Shown: piece by piece, positions 50,102 to 59,026 of the stretch
Layout of the letters: every line of letters begins with the position of its first letter
Position numbering within the stretch: position 1 is the first letter of the stretch
Assembly: GCA_040753915.1 (NCBI GenBank)
Contig: JBFMDN010000016.1
Coordinates: 1-64,000 of the forward strand
Direction: 5' to 3'
Length of the DNA stretch: 64,000 nt
Origin: JBFMDN01 sp040753915
Lineage (GTDB): Bacteria; Desulfobacterota; Desulfomonilia; Desulfomonilales; Desulfomonilaceae
Translations under genes and position numbers: made by a program
The notes under the pieces: model-generated
The model's database searches: none
Seen by the model: the letters and a program-made list of their open reading frames with translations, nothing else
Told to the model about the DNA's origin: nothing

Positions 50102-51640
50102 ATGAAACTGGGCCTGTGCGAAAAATGCGGTCAACCAGCCGATGCCTGCTACGAAATACGAAACAACAAAGTGTATCTGGTAAAATTCTGCCGTGATTGC
50201 GGAAGAACCGCGTCCCTCGTTACAAAAGATGCCCGCAAGTGGCGTTGGAAGAGAGATATCGCCGGATACAACGAGCCCGCCGTCCAGGAGTGCTCGATGA
50301 ACTGCGCCTCGTGCGATCATCAGGCCCATCGCAAACCCACGACCGTGGCAATAGATGTGACGAATCTCTGCAATCAGCGCTGCCCCATTTGCCTTGCCTA
50401 CGTGGATGCCATGGGCTTCTCCTATGTGCCGCCCGTGGAGTATTTCGACAAGATCTTCAAACACTTCCTCGATCAGGACCCGAGGCCCAACATGTGTTTT
50501 TTCGGAGGCGAGCCCACCGTTCACCCGCAATTCATCGACATTGTCAAGCTCGCACGTTCGTATGGATTTCAGGTCCAGCTTTTTACCAACGGCCTCAAGC
50601 TCGCGGACAAGAGCTACTGCCGGGACCTCTGCTCTCTGGGCATCCAGGTAAATTTTGGATTCGATGCCACCGTTCCCGAGGTCTACCGCACGCTCCGGGG
50701 GGACAACTCCCTCGCGGTCAAGAAGCGAGCACTCGAAAACGTCATCGAATGCGGCGTGAACAAGCTGGCTATCATCACCACACTGGCAGCCGGAGTCAAC
50801 GACGGAAACATGCGAGATCTCCTGCAGTTCATCCATCAGTACCGCGATCACGTCTCCGTGTGGGGATTTGTACCATTGACCCCCTGTTGGGAGCCCGGCT
50901 CAGTGCCGCTCGAGCCTACCACAACTGAATGCGTGGAAAATGTGTTCGAAAAACTAATTCCCGAGATCGAGTTCGTCTCCACCGGAATGATGAAGTTCGA
51001 GGTCCTCTCGCGATTCTTTGGAAGGCAGACCCTGGGCGGGTCTCATCCTAACTGCGAGAGTGCCACCCTCCTGGTCTCGGACGGCCAGGGGTACCACCCC
51101 ATTTCGTCCTATCTCACGGCTCCATTGTCGGAGTTGCTTGTCCGTCTTCGAAACCTCGATGGCGAGCTCAGCTCCAGATCGGCAACACTTCCGAGGACCG
51201 GCTTGAGGCGGACGCTATTTGATGTGGCGACGTTTTTGCGCATGGTACGCATTCTCGGCTCGGGCCTGAATCTTTCGAGGATATTCGGCAGACGGCCGTT
51301 CATCAATGCGACGAGAGCGTTGGTGGATCTGGTCAGGGGTAAGAAAATAGATCGAATTCTCGACGAGCGGACTAGGTTCAAGAATGTGCTCACCATGCTC
51401 ACCATCCCGTACGAGGACAAGGGGGGCCTGGAAAACGCACGACTGGCAGACTGCCCCGCTGTCTTCGCATATGAGGATGTGCGAACGGGGCGCATCAGGA
51501 CAACGGCATTTTGCTCGTGGCAGACCGTCAAAGACGTGGTCTGCAGAGAAATCCAGGCCAAATACGACCGAAAAATTCTTGAACCTGAAGCGCCCCCCTG
51601 CACGATGGCCCCTCAAAATAGTGCGCGGTCACATCACTGA
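50102..51640 (+). CDS. Radical SAM protein with N-terminal Cys clusters (MJ0619/Tes-like)
   Basis: A 512-residue protein. N-terminal Cys pairs C6-x2-C9 and C30-x2-C33 suggest a zinc ribbon, and C64-x3-C68-x2-C71 a further site. The radical SAM motif is C90-N-Q-R-C94-P-I-C97 followed by F-F-G-G-E-P-T. The C-terminal part is long, with Cys near 458 and 481. This layout matches the MJ0619 and tetraether synthase-like group. Pterin methylation and lipid tail-joining are known roles in that group; which applies here cannot be told. Isolated gene, no operon partners. Confidence 0.72.
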   Translation: MKLGLCEKCGQPADACYEIRNNKVYLVKFCRDCGRTASLVTKDARKWRWKRDIAGYNEPAVQECSMNCASCDHQAHRKPTTVAIDVTNLCNQRCPICLAYVDAMGFSYVPPVEYFDKIFKHFLDQDPRPNMCFFGGEPTVHPQFIDIVKLARSYGFQVQLFTNGLKLADKSYCRDLCSLGIQVNFGFDATVPEVYRTLRGDNSLAVKKRALENVIECGVNKLAIITTLAAGVNDGNMRDLLQFIHQYRDHVSVWGFVPLTPCWEPGSVPLEPTTTECVENVFEKLIPEIEFVSTGMMKFEVLSRFFGRQTLGGSHPNCESATLLVSDGQGYHPISSYLTAPLSELLVRLRNLDGELSSRSATLPRTGLRRTLFDVATFLRMVRILGSGLNLSRIFGRRPFINATRALVDLVRGKKIDRILDERTRFKNVLTMLTIPYEDKGGLENARLADCPAVFAYEDVRTGRIRTTAFCSWQTVKDVVCREIQAKYDRKILEPEAPPCTMAPQNSARSHH

Positions 51641-51671
51641 CGTGGGCGAGCCTTCATGTGCCCATGGGTGG

Positions 51672-52064
51672 TCAGCCTCGCCGACTCGGCTCCGGATCGC
51701 TGTGAAGGCAGGATAAGAGGTTCGTGAGTCGCTCTTGAACTGCCGTCACGGAATCTTCCTGTCCGTTGTTGGCGAACAACTGGTCCCAGAGATCAGGAGG
51801 AAGCAACAGGGGATCATAGTCCACGGTAGCGGTCAATGACCAGGCCGATACCGTATAACCTTTGACGCCGGGTATGGCGTTCAGCAGCCCTCCATTCGAC
51901 GAGGTGAGCGACCCCAGCCCTGAAATTAGCCTGCCCAGCGCTGATAAGGCTATCCTGAGCTGGATTGTTCCAGGCACGTGCTTGACGATGGACACATGAG
52001 GGGCGAGACCGAACAACAGGTCCAGCGCCCTCTGAACTTCGGGTGAAAATTTCCAGTCTGGCAT
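51672..52064 (-). CDS. HMA-like small protein
   Basis: A 130-residue protein. The pattern V-S-I-V-K-H-V-P-G-T-I-Q-L-R-I, A-I-P-G-V-K-G-Y-T-V and A-T-V-D-Y-D-P-L-L-L-P resembles the heavy-metal-associated-like domain lacking the C-x-x-C metal site. ATG 52064 (MPDWKFSP) follows AAGGGGACGGG. It lies downstream of the VOC gene on the same strand. Function unknown. Confidence 0.6.
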   Translation of the reverse strand: MPDWKFSPEVQRALDLLFGLAPHVSIVKHVPGTIQLRIALSALGRLISGLGSLTSSNGGLLNAIPGVKGYTVSAWSLTATVDYDPLLLPPDLWDQLFANNGQEDSVTAVQERLTNLLSCLHSDPEPSRRG

Positions 52065-52147
52065 CCCGTCCCCTTTCTGGTTGACAATACAAGAATCACA
52101 GTGCCACAGGAAGATCACCTGTGGCGAGAGATGAGACTGCCGAGAGA

Positions 52148-52756
52148 TCACCGGCGGTCGGGGCGCTTCTTCCCGTTCTGTATGCCGTGGAAAAGCTCGC
52201 TCCCCGCGCCGGGGTACACAGTGCGTTCGGCTCTGGGAGTAGGATTCTGCACGCTCGGCCAGTGCTCAGACCGGGGTTCGGCCCCTTCCCGGGCCACTGT
52301 TGAGGGGCTGCTGTCTGCCATGACTGGCCTGCCCCTGACATCGGTACCCTCGACGTTCACACTGAATTCTACAGGAATACCGTTAGGGTCAAATGAGTAG
52401 ATTGAGTGAATGAAGCCATGATTCACAACTTCGGAGACCCAGAATCCTGCTGCTTCCAGTTTGTCCTTCAATTCCCATAGCATGTCATCGGTTTCCACGC
52501 CGAAAGACACGTGATCGAATCCGAAAGGACCTCGTACAGGCGCACCGTGATCCTTTTCGGGCATTGGCTCCACACCCGGCCACTCGAAAAACGCGATCAA
52601 GTCGTTTGGCGAAATCTCGAAGAAGTAATGGCGGTACCCGGGGTTGCCGATGCCTGCCACCAGCCTCATCCCGAGGAGATCCCTCCAGAATCGAATAGTT
52701 CTGTCCATGTCACCGGTGGCCATGGCCAGGTGATTGATCCCGTTGTAGCGAATCAT
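52148..52756 (-). CDS. VOC-family (glyoxalase/dioxygenase-fold) protein
   Basis: A 202-residue protein. The VOC fold is seen in I-N-H-L-A-M-A-T-G-D-M-D-R-T-I-R-F-W-R-D-L-L-G-M-R-L and F-D-H-V-S-F-G-V, with candidate metal ligands His, His and the Glu of I-P-V-E-F-S. The last ~60 residues are low-complexity and probably unfolded. ATG 52756 follows AAGGAGGG. The substrate is unknown. Confidence 0.8.
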   Translation of the reverse strand: MIRYNGINHLAMATGDMDRTIRFWRDLLGMRLVAGIGNPGYRHYFFEISPNDLIAFFEWPGVEPMPEKDHGAPVRGPFGFDHVSFGVETDDMLWELKDKLEAAGFWVSEVVNHGFIHSIYSFDPNGIPVEFSVNVEGTDVRGRPVMADSSPSTVAREGAEPRSEHWPSVQNPTPRAERTVYPGAGSELFHGIQNGKKRPDRR

Positions 52757-53387
52757 GGTCCCTCCTTTCCGAGACGCTTGACAGGCTGTGCTTCCACCCC
52801 AGGAGATTGTGGGGAACAAACGTCGCTCCTATCATAGCACAATACAAAGTCATTTCGGTGCAATGATGCGGGCGTGCCCGGCTGCAGCATGCATCTCTTG
52901 CCAAGATGGACGGCATCGTGATTGCGCTCGGGAGCAATGTCGTCTCACGCGTGTGTGACCCGTCCAACTCCAGGTCAGTTTAGGAGAAGATTGGCGATCG
53001 AATCCTCTGTAGCTCCTGTCGAGCGTAAAGGATAGCCAAGATTTTTCCCCAAAGTGCTTGACAACGCTTAAGAAGGCGTGTACGTATAAGGCTTTGGAAT
53101 TCTTGCCGTCATTACGATCGACCCGGAATCAGGTCGACGGCCAAATCAGGACGTGAACATGTGAGTGCCGAGCCTTCTGTGGAGGCGTCAGGTGCGTCGC
53201 TCGACGCGAGCCGGACCTGTCGGGCGCTGCACTCTTCGTGGATGGGGCTTCAAGAGTTAGACGTCTCCGTTCAGAGTTGGCTGGGGACCGGCACAACGCA
53301 AAGGCAAAAGGCATGGGAGCCTCGCGGCAAGAAGGGGTCGACAGGGCGTGCCTTGGGAATCTCATTTCACAACAACTCGGAGGAGAA
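52757..53387. other. Gene-free stretch upstream of the dsr region
   Basis: About 630 bases between the divergent VOC gene and the RsbRD_N-like gene. It contains a candidate promoter at 53058. The downstream frame is open to 53238 but its extra residues are unconserved. Confidence 0.5.
53058..53086 (+). promoter_or_regulatory. Candidate promoter for the dsr region
   Basis: A perfect -35 box TTGACA (53058-53063) is followed 17 bases later by TACGTA (53081-53086), a weak -10 box. A GTATAA is also nearby at longer spacing. Confidence 0.35.
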
Positions 53388-53918
53388 TTGACTGGTTCTC
53401 TAATAGACTTGTTGGTGGACAACCGGTCGGCAGTAATCGATCGTTGGACCGATCTGATCTTCGACACGTATCCACCCGAGTCAAAGAAGTTCATGCAGAG
53501 CAAGAAAAACCGAATTACCAACCCGGTGGGGGCCTCTATCGAGGAGGGTGTGGACAAGCTCTTTGACTGGCTGGTGGGCGGTGAGAATGCGGACCTGAAA
53601 GAAATGTGCGGATTTCTCGACAACATAGTGAGAATCAGGGCCGTACAGGAGTTTTCCGCGTCTCATTCCATCGGGTTTGTATTTCTCTTGAAGACGGCGA
53701 TTCGAGAGGTGCTGAAAGCAGAAATCCTGAGAGAACGATTGTTCGAGGATTTGTTGATGATCGAAGGCAGGATCGACGAGCTTGCGCTGCTCGCGTTCGA
53801 CAACTATAGCCAGTGCCGGCAGCAGCTCCATGAAATACGTCTGATGGAGGTTCGAAACAGGACATCCAGATTGCTGGAACGGGCATGTCAAAAATATGGT
53901 ATGCCGTCCGAGTGGTAA
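53388..53918 (+). CDS. RsbRD_N-like domain protein upstream of dsrM
   Basis: A 176-residue all-helical protein beginning L-T-G-S-L-I-D-L-L-V-D-N-R-S-A-V-I-D-R-W-T-D-L-I-F-D-T-Y-P-P, the pattern of the RsbT co-antagonist N-terminal (non-heme globin-like) domain, with no STAS domain attached. TTG 53388 is chosen because GGAGGAG directly precedes it. The stop lies 45 bases before dsrM, so the gene probably belongs to the dsr operon and could sense redox state or a ligand. Confidence 0.72.
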   Translation: MTGSLIDLLVDNRSAVIDRWTDLIFDTYPPESKKFMQSKKNRITNPVGASIEEGVDKLFDWLVGGENADLKEMCGFLDNIVRIRAVQEFSASHSIGFVFLLKTAIREVLKAEILRERLFEDLLMIEGRIDELALLAFDNYSQCRQQLHEIRLMEVRNRTSRLLERACQKYGMPSEW

Positions 53919-53963
53919 GCTCGGATGGGGCATATCAACAGCGATAGAAGTTGAGGTGGTGGT

Positions 53964-54974
53964 ATGAATCCGTCTTTTTCCGTAATCACCGCCCTGGTAG
54001 CGGTGGTGGCGCTCGTGCTGGTGGCCATTCTGGGAGTGAATGCGACAGGGCTGAAGTATTTCTTCGGCGTCATCGTACCCTACGCGGCAATGGTCATTTT
54101 TGTGGTTGGAGTGGTATGGCGTATTTTGGCTTGGGCCAAGGTACCCGTTCCGTTCCGTATCCCAACCACGTGTGGTCAGGCAAAGTCCCTGCCGTGGTTC
54201 AAGGGGGCGTATTTTGATTCGCCCTGGACCACCCTGGGGGTGATCGGACGAATGGCCGCGGAGGTCCTTCTTTTCCGGTCACTTTTCAGGAATACCAAGG
54301 CCGAGGTCCGGGGAGGCCCACGGCTTGCCTTCACATCCGCCCAGTGGCTGTGGCTGGGAGGTATTCTGTTTCACTACTCGTTCCTCGTGATAGTGGTCAG
54401 ACACTTCCGGTTTTTCATGGAGCCCGTTCCCCTAGTGGTGCAGATGATTTCCACCGTGGACGGCTTCTTCCAAATCCTTCTTCCCACACTCTTCCTCTCT
54501 GACCTGGCGTTTCTGGCAGCCGTTACGTACCTTTTCTTGAGACGAGTGGCTATTCCCAACATGCGATACCTCTCGCTCCCTGCGGACTACTTTCCACTCT
54601 TTCTCATCCTTGGTATCGGCATTTCCGGAGTGCTGATGCGACTCTTCTGGAAGGTGGACCTGCTCAGTGTCAAGAATCTGACCATGGGATGGGTGACGTT
54701 GCATCCGACGATCCCGGAAGGTATCGGAACGATCTTTTTTGTTCATCTGTTCCTTGTCAGTGTCCTGTTGGCGTATATCCCGTTCAGCAAGATCATGCAC
54801 CTTGGTGGGGTTTTCTTGAGCCCAACCAGGAATCTTGCCAATACCAACAGGATGGAGCGATACGTGAATCCCTGGAATTATCCCGTTAAGGTTCACACCT
54901 ACGAGGAATACGAAAACGAATTCAGGGAAAAGATGATTGAAGCCGGTATCCCGGTTGAAAAGGAGAAGCCATGA
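53964..54974 (+). CDS. dsrM: DsrM, membrane cytochrome b subunit of the DsrMKJOP complex
   Basis: A 336-residue NarI-like membrane protein with about six helices and His residues for two b hemes (F-H-Y-S-F-L-V-I-V-V-R-H-F-R-F and F-F-V-H-L-F-L-V). It oxidises menaquinol and passes electrons to DsrK. GAGGTGGT precedes the ATG. Its stop overlaps the dsrK start by ATGA, so the two are coupled. Confidence 0.95.
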   Translation: MNPSFSVITALVAVVALVLVAILGVNATGLKYFFGVIVPYAAMVIFVVGVVWRILAWAKVPVPFRIPTTCGQAKSLPWFKGAYFDSPWTTLGVIGRMAAEVLLFRSLFRNTKAEVRGGPRLAFTSAQWLWLGGILFHYSFLVIVVRHFRFFMEPVPLVVQMISTVDGFFQILLPTLFLSDLAFLAAVTYLFLRRVAIPNMRYLSLPADYFPLFLILGIGISGVLMRLFWKVDLLSVKNLTMGWVTLHPTIPEGIGTIFFVHLFLVSVLLAYIPFSKIMHLGGVFLSPTRNLANTNRMERYVNPWNYPVKVHTYEEYENEFREKMIEAGIPVEKEKP

Positions 54975-56584
54975 GCCTAGACAAGCTTCCGAAACCGGAA
55001 GATCTTTCTATAGACTGGACTCAACCGTCTGCCGGTTGGATGGATACCCCGACCCATTTTCGGGAAGGCACGTACAGTTATCCTGCAGCTCCCAAGAACC
55101 TTCGGGCAATAGGATGGCCCAACCCACGGGAATGGTCGGTCACGGACGATGATTGGAAGCTCCCGGAGGATTGGCACGACATCATCCTCAAAGGGATGAA
55201 GGAGAGGCTGGAGAAGTACCGGTCCTTCCGCCTCTTCATGGACATTTGCGTGCGATGCGGGGCCTGCGCGGACAAGTGCCATTTCTTCCTGGGCTCTGGT
55301 GACCCCAAGAACATGCCGGTCTTGCGGGCAGAGCTCATCCGCTCCGTGTACAGGAACGATTTCACCACGCTCGGCAAGGTGTTCGGGCGATTCATGGGCG
55401 CTCGCAAGCTCACGATCGATGTCCTTAAGGAGTGGTTCTACTACTTTTATCAGTGCACCGAGTGTCGCCGCTGTTCCGTCTTTTGCCCGTACGGTATCGA
55501 CACGGCGGAAGTGACCATGATGGGGCGAGAGCTCCTTAACCTCGTCGGCTGTAACATCAACTGGGTGCAAGAGCCAGTGGCAAACTGCTACCGGACGGGC
55601 AACCACCTCGGCATACCCCCCCACGGTCTCATTGACATGTGGGAATTCATGGTCGACGACATCGAGGACATCACTGGCATACGGGTAAATCTGCCAGTCA
55701 ACAAGAAGGGTGCTGAAATCCTATTCGTTACACCGTCCGGCGATTATTTCGCAGACCCGGGCACGTATACCTGCATGGGATACCTGATGCTCTTTCACGA
55801 GCTGGGACTCGACTACACTTGGAGCACCTACGCATCAGAAGGTGGAAACTTTGGACTTTTCACCTCCCACGAGATGATCAAACGGCTGAACGCCAAGATT
55901 TATGCGGAAGCCAAACGGCTAGGGGTCAAGTGGATCCTGGGAGGTGAATGTGGCCACATGTGGCGGGTTATCCACCAGTACATGGAGACCATGAACGGTC
56001 CGGCTGACTTCCTGGAAGAGCCTGTCTCGCCGATCACGGGAACCAAGTTCGAAAACGCGAAACAGACGAAGATGGTCCACATCACGGAGTTCACCTCGGA
56101 CCTTATCAAGCACGGCAAGCTCAAATTGGATCCGAGCAGGAACGACAAGGTGCGATGCACGTTCCACGATTCCTGCAACCCGGCCAGGGCTGCAGGTTTG
56201 CTTGACGAGCCTCGGTACGTACTGAAAAACGTGGTGAACCATTTCTATGAGATGCCCCCCGACTCTATCCGTGAGAACACCTACTGTTGCGGTGGTGGAG
56301 CGGGACTTGGAAATGACGAAAACATAGACATGAGAATGCGTGGCGGCTTTCCCAGGGCAAACGCGGTCAGACGCGTGCGAGACAAGCATGGGGTGAACAG
56401 GCTGGTGTGCATGTGCGCCATCGACCGGGCCACCCTTACCGCGCTCATGCACTACTGGGCTCCTGATGTCGAGGTGGGCGGTATTCATGAACTGCTGGCC
56501 AACGCGCTCATCATGGAAGGTGAGCATGAGCGCACCGTGGATCTTCGTGGCGAGCCTTTGAAAGATGAGGACGAGGAGGAGTAA
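54971..56584 (+). CDS. dsrK: DsrK, iron-sulfur subunit (HdrD-like) of DsrMKJOP
   Basis: A 537-residue HdrD-like protein on the cytoplasmic side. Two ferredoxin motifs: C93-x2-C96-x2-C99-x3-C103 and C162-x2-C165-x2-C168-x3-C172. The catalytic [4Fe-4S] CCG motif is in C-T-F-H-D-S-C and N-T-Y-C-C-G-G-G-A-G-L. It is proposed to reduce the DsrC trisulfide formed during sulfite reduction. The acidic tail ends D-E-D-E-E-E. Confidence 0.95.
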   Translation: MSLDKLPKPEDLSIDWTQPSAGWMDTPTHFREGTYSYPAAPKNLRAIGWPNPREWSVTDDDWKLPEDWHDIILKGMKERLEKYRSFRLFMDICVRCGACADKCHFFLGSGDPKNMPVLRAELIRSVYRNDFTTLGKVFGRFMGARKLTIDVLKEWFYYFYQCTECRRCSVFCPYGIDTAEVTMMGRELLNLVGCNINWVQEPVANCYRTGNHLGIPPHGLIDMWEFMVDDIEDITGIRVNLPVNKKGAEILFVTPSGDYFADPGTYTCMGYLMLFHELGLDYTWSTYASEGGNFGLFTSHEMIKRLNAKIYAEAKRLGVKWILGGECGHMWRVIHQYMETMNGPADFLEEPVSPITGTKFENAKQTKMVHITEFTSDLIKHGKLKLDPSRNDKVRCTFHDSCNPARAAGLLDEPRYVLKNVVNHFYEMPPDSIRENTYCCGGGAGLGNDENIDMRMRGGFPRANAVRRVRDKHGVNRLVCMCAIDRATLTALMHYWAPDVEVGGIHELLANALIMEGEHERTVDLRGEPLKDEDEEE

Positions 56585-56587
56585 ACC

Positions 56588-56992
56588 ATGCAACAGCACG
56601 CTGGCAAGATCATCATCGGTATTCTCATCTTTCTGGGACTTGTGTTGTCCCCCTTTGTCTACAATGCTGCGACATCCCCGGCAGCACCGAAGCTCGAGGT
56701 GGGCACGCAGGAGAAGCAATGTGTGGAATCGACGCCGTACATGAAGGCCAACCACATGAAGATGCTGGACACCTGGAGGGATCAGGTGGTGCGGGAAGGT
56801 AAGCGGATATATGTGAGCTCCACCGGCAAGGAATACGTCATGAGCCTTCAAAATACGTGCATGAAGTGCCACACGACGAAGACGAAATTCTGCGATCGGT
56901 GTCACGATTACCTGGATGTTTCACCAAACTGCTGGGATTGCCATATCCCGCCGAAAGAGCAACAGCAACAGGCCGCAAGGAGTGATAAGTGA
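56588..56992 (+). CDS. dsrJ: DsrJ, periplasmic triheme cytochrome c
   Basis: A 134-residue protein with an N-terminal membrane anchor or signal and three heme motifs: C91-M-K-C-H95, C102-D-R-C-H106 and C115-W-D-C-H119. Cys45 in Q-C-V-E is the candidate His/Cys axial ligand known for this subunit. The gene starts three bases after the dsrK stop. Its stop overlaps the dsrO start. Confidence 0.96.
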   Translation: MQQHAGKIIIGILIFLGLVLSPFVYNAATSPAAPKLEVGTQEKQCVESTPYMKANHMKMLDTWRDQVVREGKRIYVSSTGKEYVMSLQNTCMKCHTTKTKFCDRCHDYLDVSPNCWDCHIPPKEQQQQAARSDK

Positions 56993-57780
56993 TGGATACC
57001 ACGAGAAGACGATTCCTGCAGATTGCCGGCCTCTCCGTGCTGGGCCTCGGCGCCACGCAGATATCTGACGCGGTGGCCGACTCTGCCACCACCAAATATC
57101 AGGTAGATCCCAAGGCTTGGACCGGTAAGCGATGGGCAATGGTTGTGGACTATCGGAAGTGCGCCAAGGCGAAAGAGGGGTGTGTGGACTGTGTCAACGC
57201 CTGCCACCAGGTTCACAATGTTCCACAATTCCCGAACCCGAAGGACGAGATCAAGTGGATCTGGAAAACCGCGTTCGAGCACGCTTTCCCCGATGCAGCC
57301 GGCGGCGCCATGGAAGAATACCTGAAACAAAGCGTGAAGGGGACCCCTTTCATGGTCTTGTGCAACCACTGCGACAACCCCCCTTGCGTGCGGGTCTGCC
57401 CTGTGAAGGCCACATTCAAGCGTGAGGACGGGATCGTGATGATGGACTACCATCGTTGCATCGGATGCCGATACTGCATGGCAGCGTGCCCGTACGGCGC
57501 TCGAAGCCTGAACTGGAGGGATCCCAGACCTTTTATCAAGCAAGAAAATCCCGAGTATCCCACAAGGACCCGTGGCGTAGTCGAAAAGTGCACCTTCTGC
57601 TTCGAACGGCTCGCCGTGGGCCTCAAGCCCGCATGCGTGGAAGCGTGCAAGGATAAGGCTCTGATATTCGGAGATCTGGAAGATCCGAATTCCGAGGTCA
57701 GAGAGGTGCTCCGTAAGCACCCCACCATCCGCCGCAAACCCCAGCTCGGGACATTGCCGCAATGCTACTACATCGTGTGA
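56989..57780 (+). CDS. dsrO: DsrO, periplasmic ferredoxin-like subunit
   Basis: A 263-residue protein with a Tat signal (T-R-R-R-F-L-Q-I-A-G) and Cys clusters for about four [4Fe-4S] centres, e.g. C-D-N-P-P-C-V-R-V-C-P and C-I-G-C-R-Y-C-M-A-A-C-P. It links DsrJ to the membrane subunit DsrP. It overlaps dsrJ by ATGA (GTGATG) and dsrP begins seven bases after its stop. Confidence 0.95.
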   Translation: MMDTTRRRFLQIAGLSVLGLGATQISDAVADSATTKYQVDPKAWTGKRWAMVVDYRKCAKAKEGCVDCVNACHQVHNVPQFPNPKDEIKWIWKTAFEHAFPDAAGGAMEEYLKQSVKGTPFMVLCNHCDNPPCVRVCPVKATFKREDGIVMMDYHRCIGCRYCMAACPYGARSLNWRDPRPFIKQENPEYPTRTRGVVEKCTFCFERLAVGLKPACVEACKDKALIFGDLEDPNSEVREVLRKHPTIRRKPQLGTLPQCYYIV

Positions 57781-57787
57781 GGTCGCT

Positions 57788-58948
57788 ATGTGGGAAAAGG
57801 TTATACGAGGCAGCAGAGGTTACTATATCTGGATCCTCATCCTGCTCGGAATCATAGGATTCGGATTCATCCAATATCTCAAGCAGCTCCAGTACGGCTT
57901 GGGAATCACCGGCATGAGCAGGGACGTTTCCTGGGCCCTGTATGTGGGACAACTCACCTATCTAGTCGGTGTGGCCGCATCGGCCGTGATGGTCGTCCTT
58001 CCGTACTACCTGCACAATCACAAGGTCTTCGGCAAGGTCACAATCCTGGGTGAGTTCATAGCCGTCCCCGCTGTCATTATCTGCATTCTCTCGGTCACAG
58101 TCGACCTCGGTCGTCCGGATCGGGTAATGAATGTGCTGTTGCACCCCACGCCCAATTCGGTGCTCTTCTGGGATGTGGTCGTGTTGAACGTGTACATGTT
58201 TCTGAACATGATCGTGGGCTGGACGGTGTTGAGTTACGACAAACGGGGAGGGGTGCCCGTACCCTACTGGTGCAAGATCCTCATCTACATCTCCATCCCC
58301 TGGGCATTCAGCATCCACACTGTTACAGCATTTTTGTACGCCGGGCTCCCTGGACGCGGCTTCTGGCTTACCGCCGTTATGGCCCCCCGATTCCTGGCCT
58401 CCGCGTTTGCTGCCGGGCCGTCTCTCCTCATCCTCCTTGCTCTGTTCGTCAGGAAGGTATCCAGTTATGACGTGGGAGACGAGGCTATCCGGGGCGTGGC
58501 AAAAATTGTGGCGTACGCTATCGTGGCCACAATGTTTCTCTTTGGCTGCGAGCTCTTTACCGTGTACTATAGCCAGATTCCGGACCATAAGCTGCATTTC
58601 GAGTACCTTTTCTGGGGGCTGCACGGGCACAATGCATTCACGCCACTGTTCTGGGTCCACCTTATCGTGGCCATTTCGGCTATGATCCTCATGATCATCC
58701 CCGCAACCAGGAATAACCTGACCGTTCTTCCTATCGCGTGCGCGATGATATTCGTCTCCCTCTGGCTCGAGAAGGGCCTGGCGCTGATCGTTGTCGGGTA
58801 CATTCCGAGCCCGCTGGAGCAAATCACTGAGTACGCTCCCACATTCACCGAATCGGCTATCACGCTCGGTGTGTGGGCTGTCGGAGCACTTGTCCTCACC
58901 CTCCTGTACAAGGTGGCCATTGGGGTCAAGGAAGAAGCAGCAGCCTAG
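57788..58948 (+). CDS. dsrP: DsrP, NrfD-like membrane subunit
   Basis: A 386-residue membrane protein with about ten helices, NrfD/PsrC family. It begins M-W-E-K-V-I-R-G-S-R-G-Y-Y-I-W and would exchange electrons with the quinone pool. It is the last gene of the set; a strong terminator follows after 40 bases. No dsrAB or dsrC is in the window. Confidence 0.95.
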   Translation: MWEKVIRGSRGYYIWILILLGIIGFGFIQYLKQLQYGLGITGMSRDVSWALYVGQLTYLVGVAASAVMVVLPYYLHNHKVFGKVTILGEFIAVPAVIICILSVTVDLGRPDRVMNVLLHPTPNSVLFWDVVVLNVYMFLNMIVGWTVLSYDKRGGVPVPYWCKILIYISIPWAFSIHTVTAFLYAGLPGRGFWLTAVMAPRFLASAFAAGPSLLILLALFVRKVSSYDVGDEAIRGVAKIVAYAIVATMFLFGCELFTVYYSQIPDHKLHFEYLFWGLHGHNAFTPLFWVHLIVAISAMILMIIPATRNNLTVLPIACAMIFVSLWLEKGLALIVVGYIPSPLEQITEYAPTFTESAITLGVWAVGALVLTLLYKVAIGVKEEAAA

Positions 58949-58987
58949 AACGAAAATATCGTTTCCCCTTCTCTTCTGGTGTGATAT

Positions 58988-59025
58988 GAGGACGATTCAT
59001 CTTGACGAATCGTCCTCTTCTTTTT
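58988..59025 (+). terminator. Strong terminator of the dsrMKJOP operon
   Basis: GAGGACGATTC-8 base loop-GAATCGTCCTC (58988-59017) is an 11-bp perfect stem, followed by TTCTTTTTC. The methylase ATG lies directly after the T tract. Confidence 0.92.
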
Positions 59026-59026
59026 C

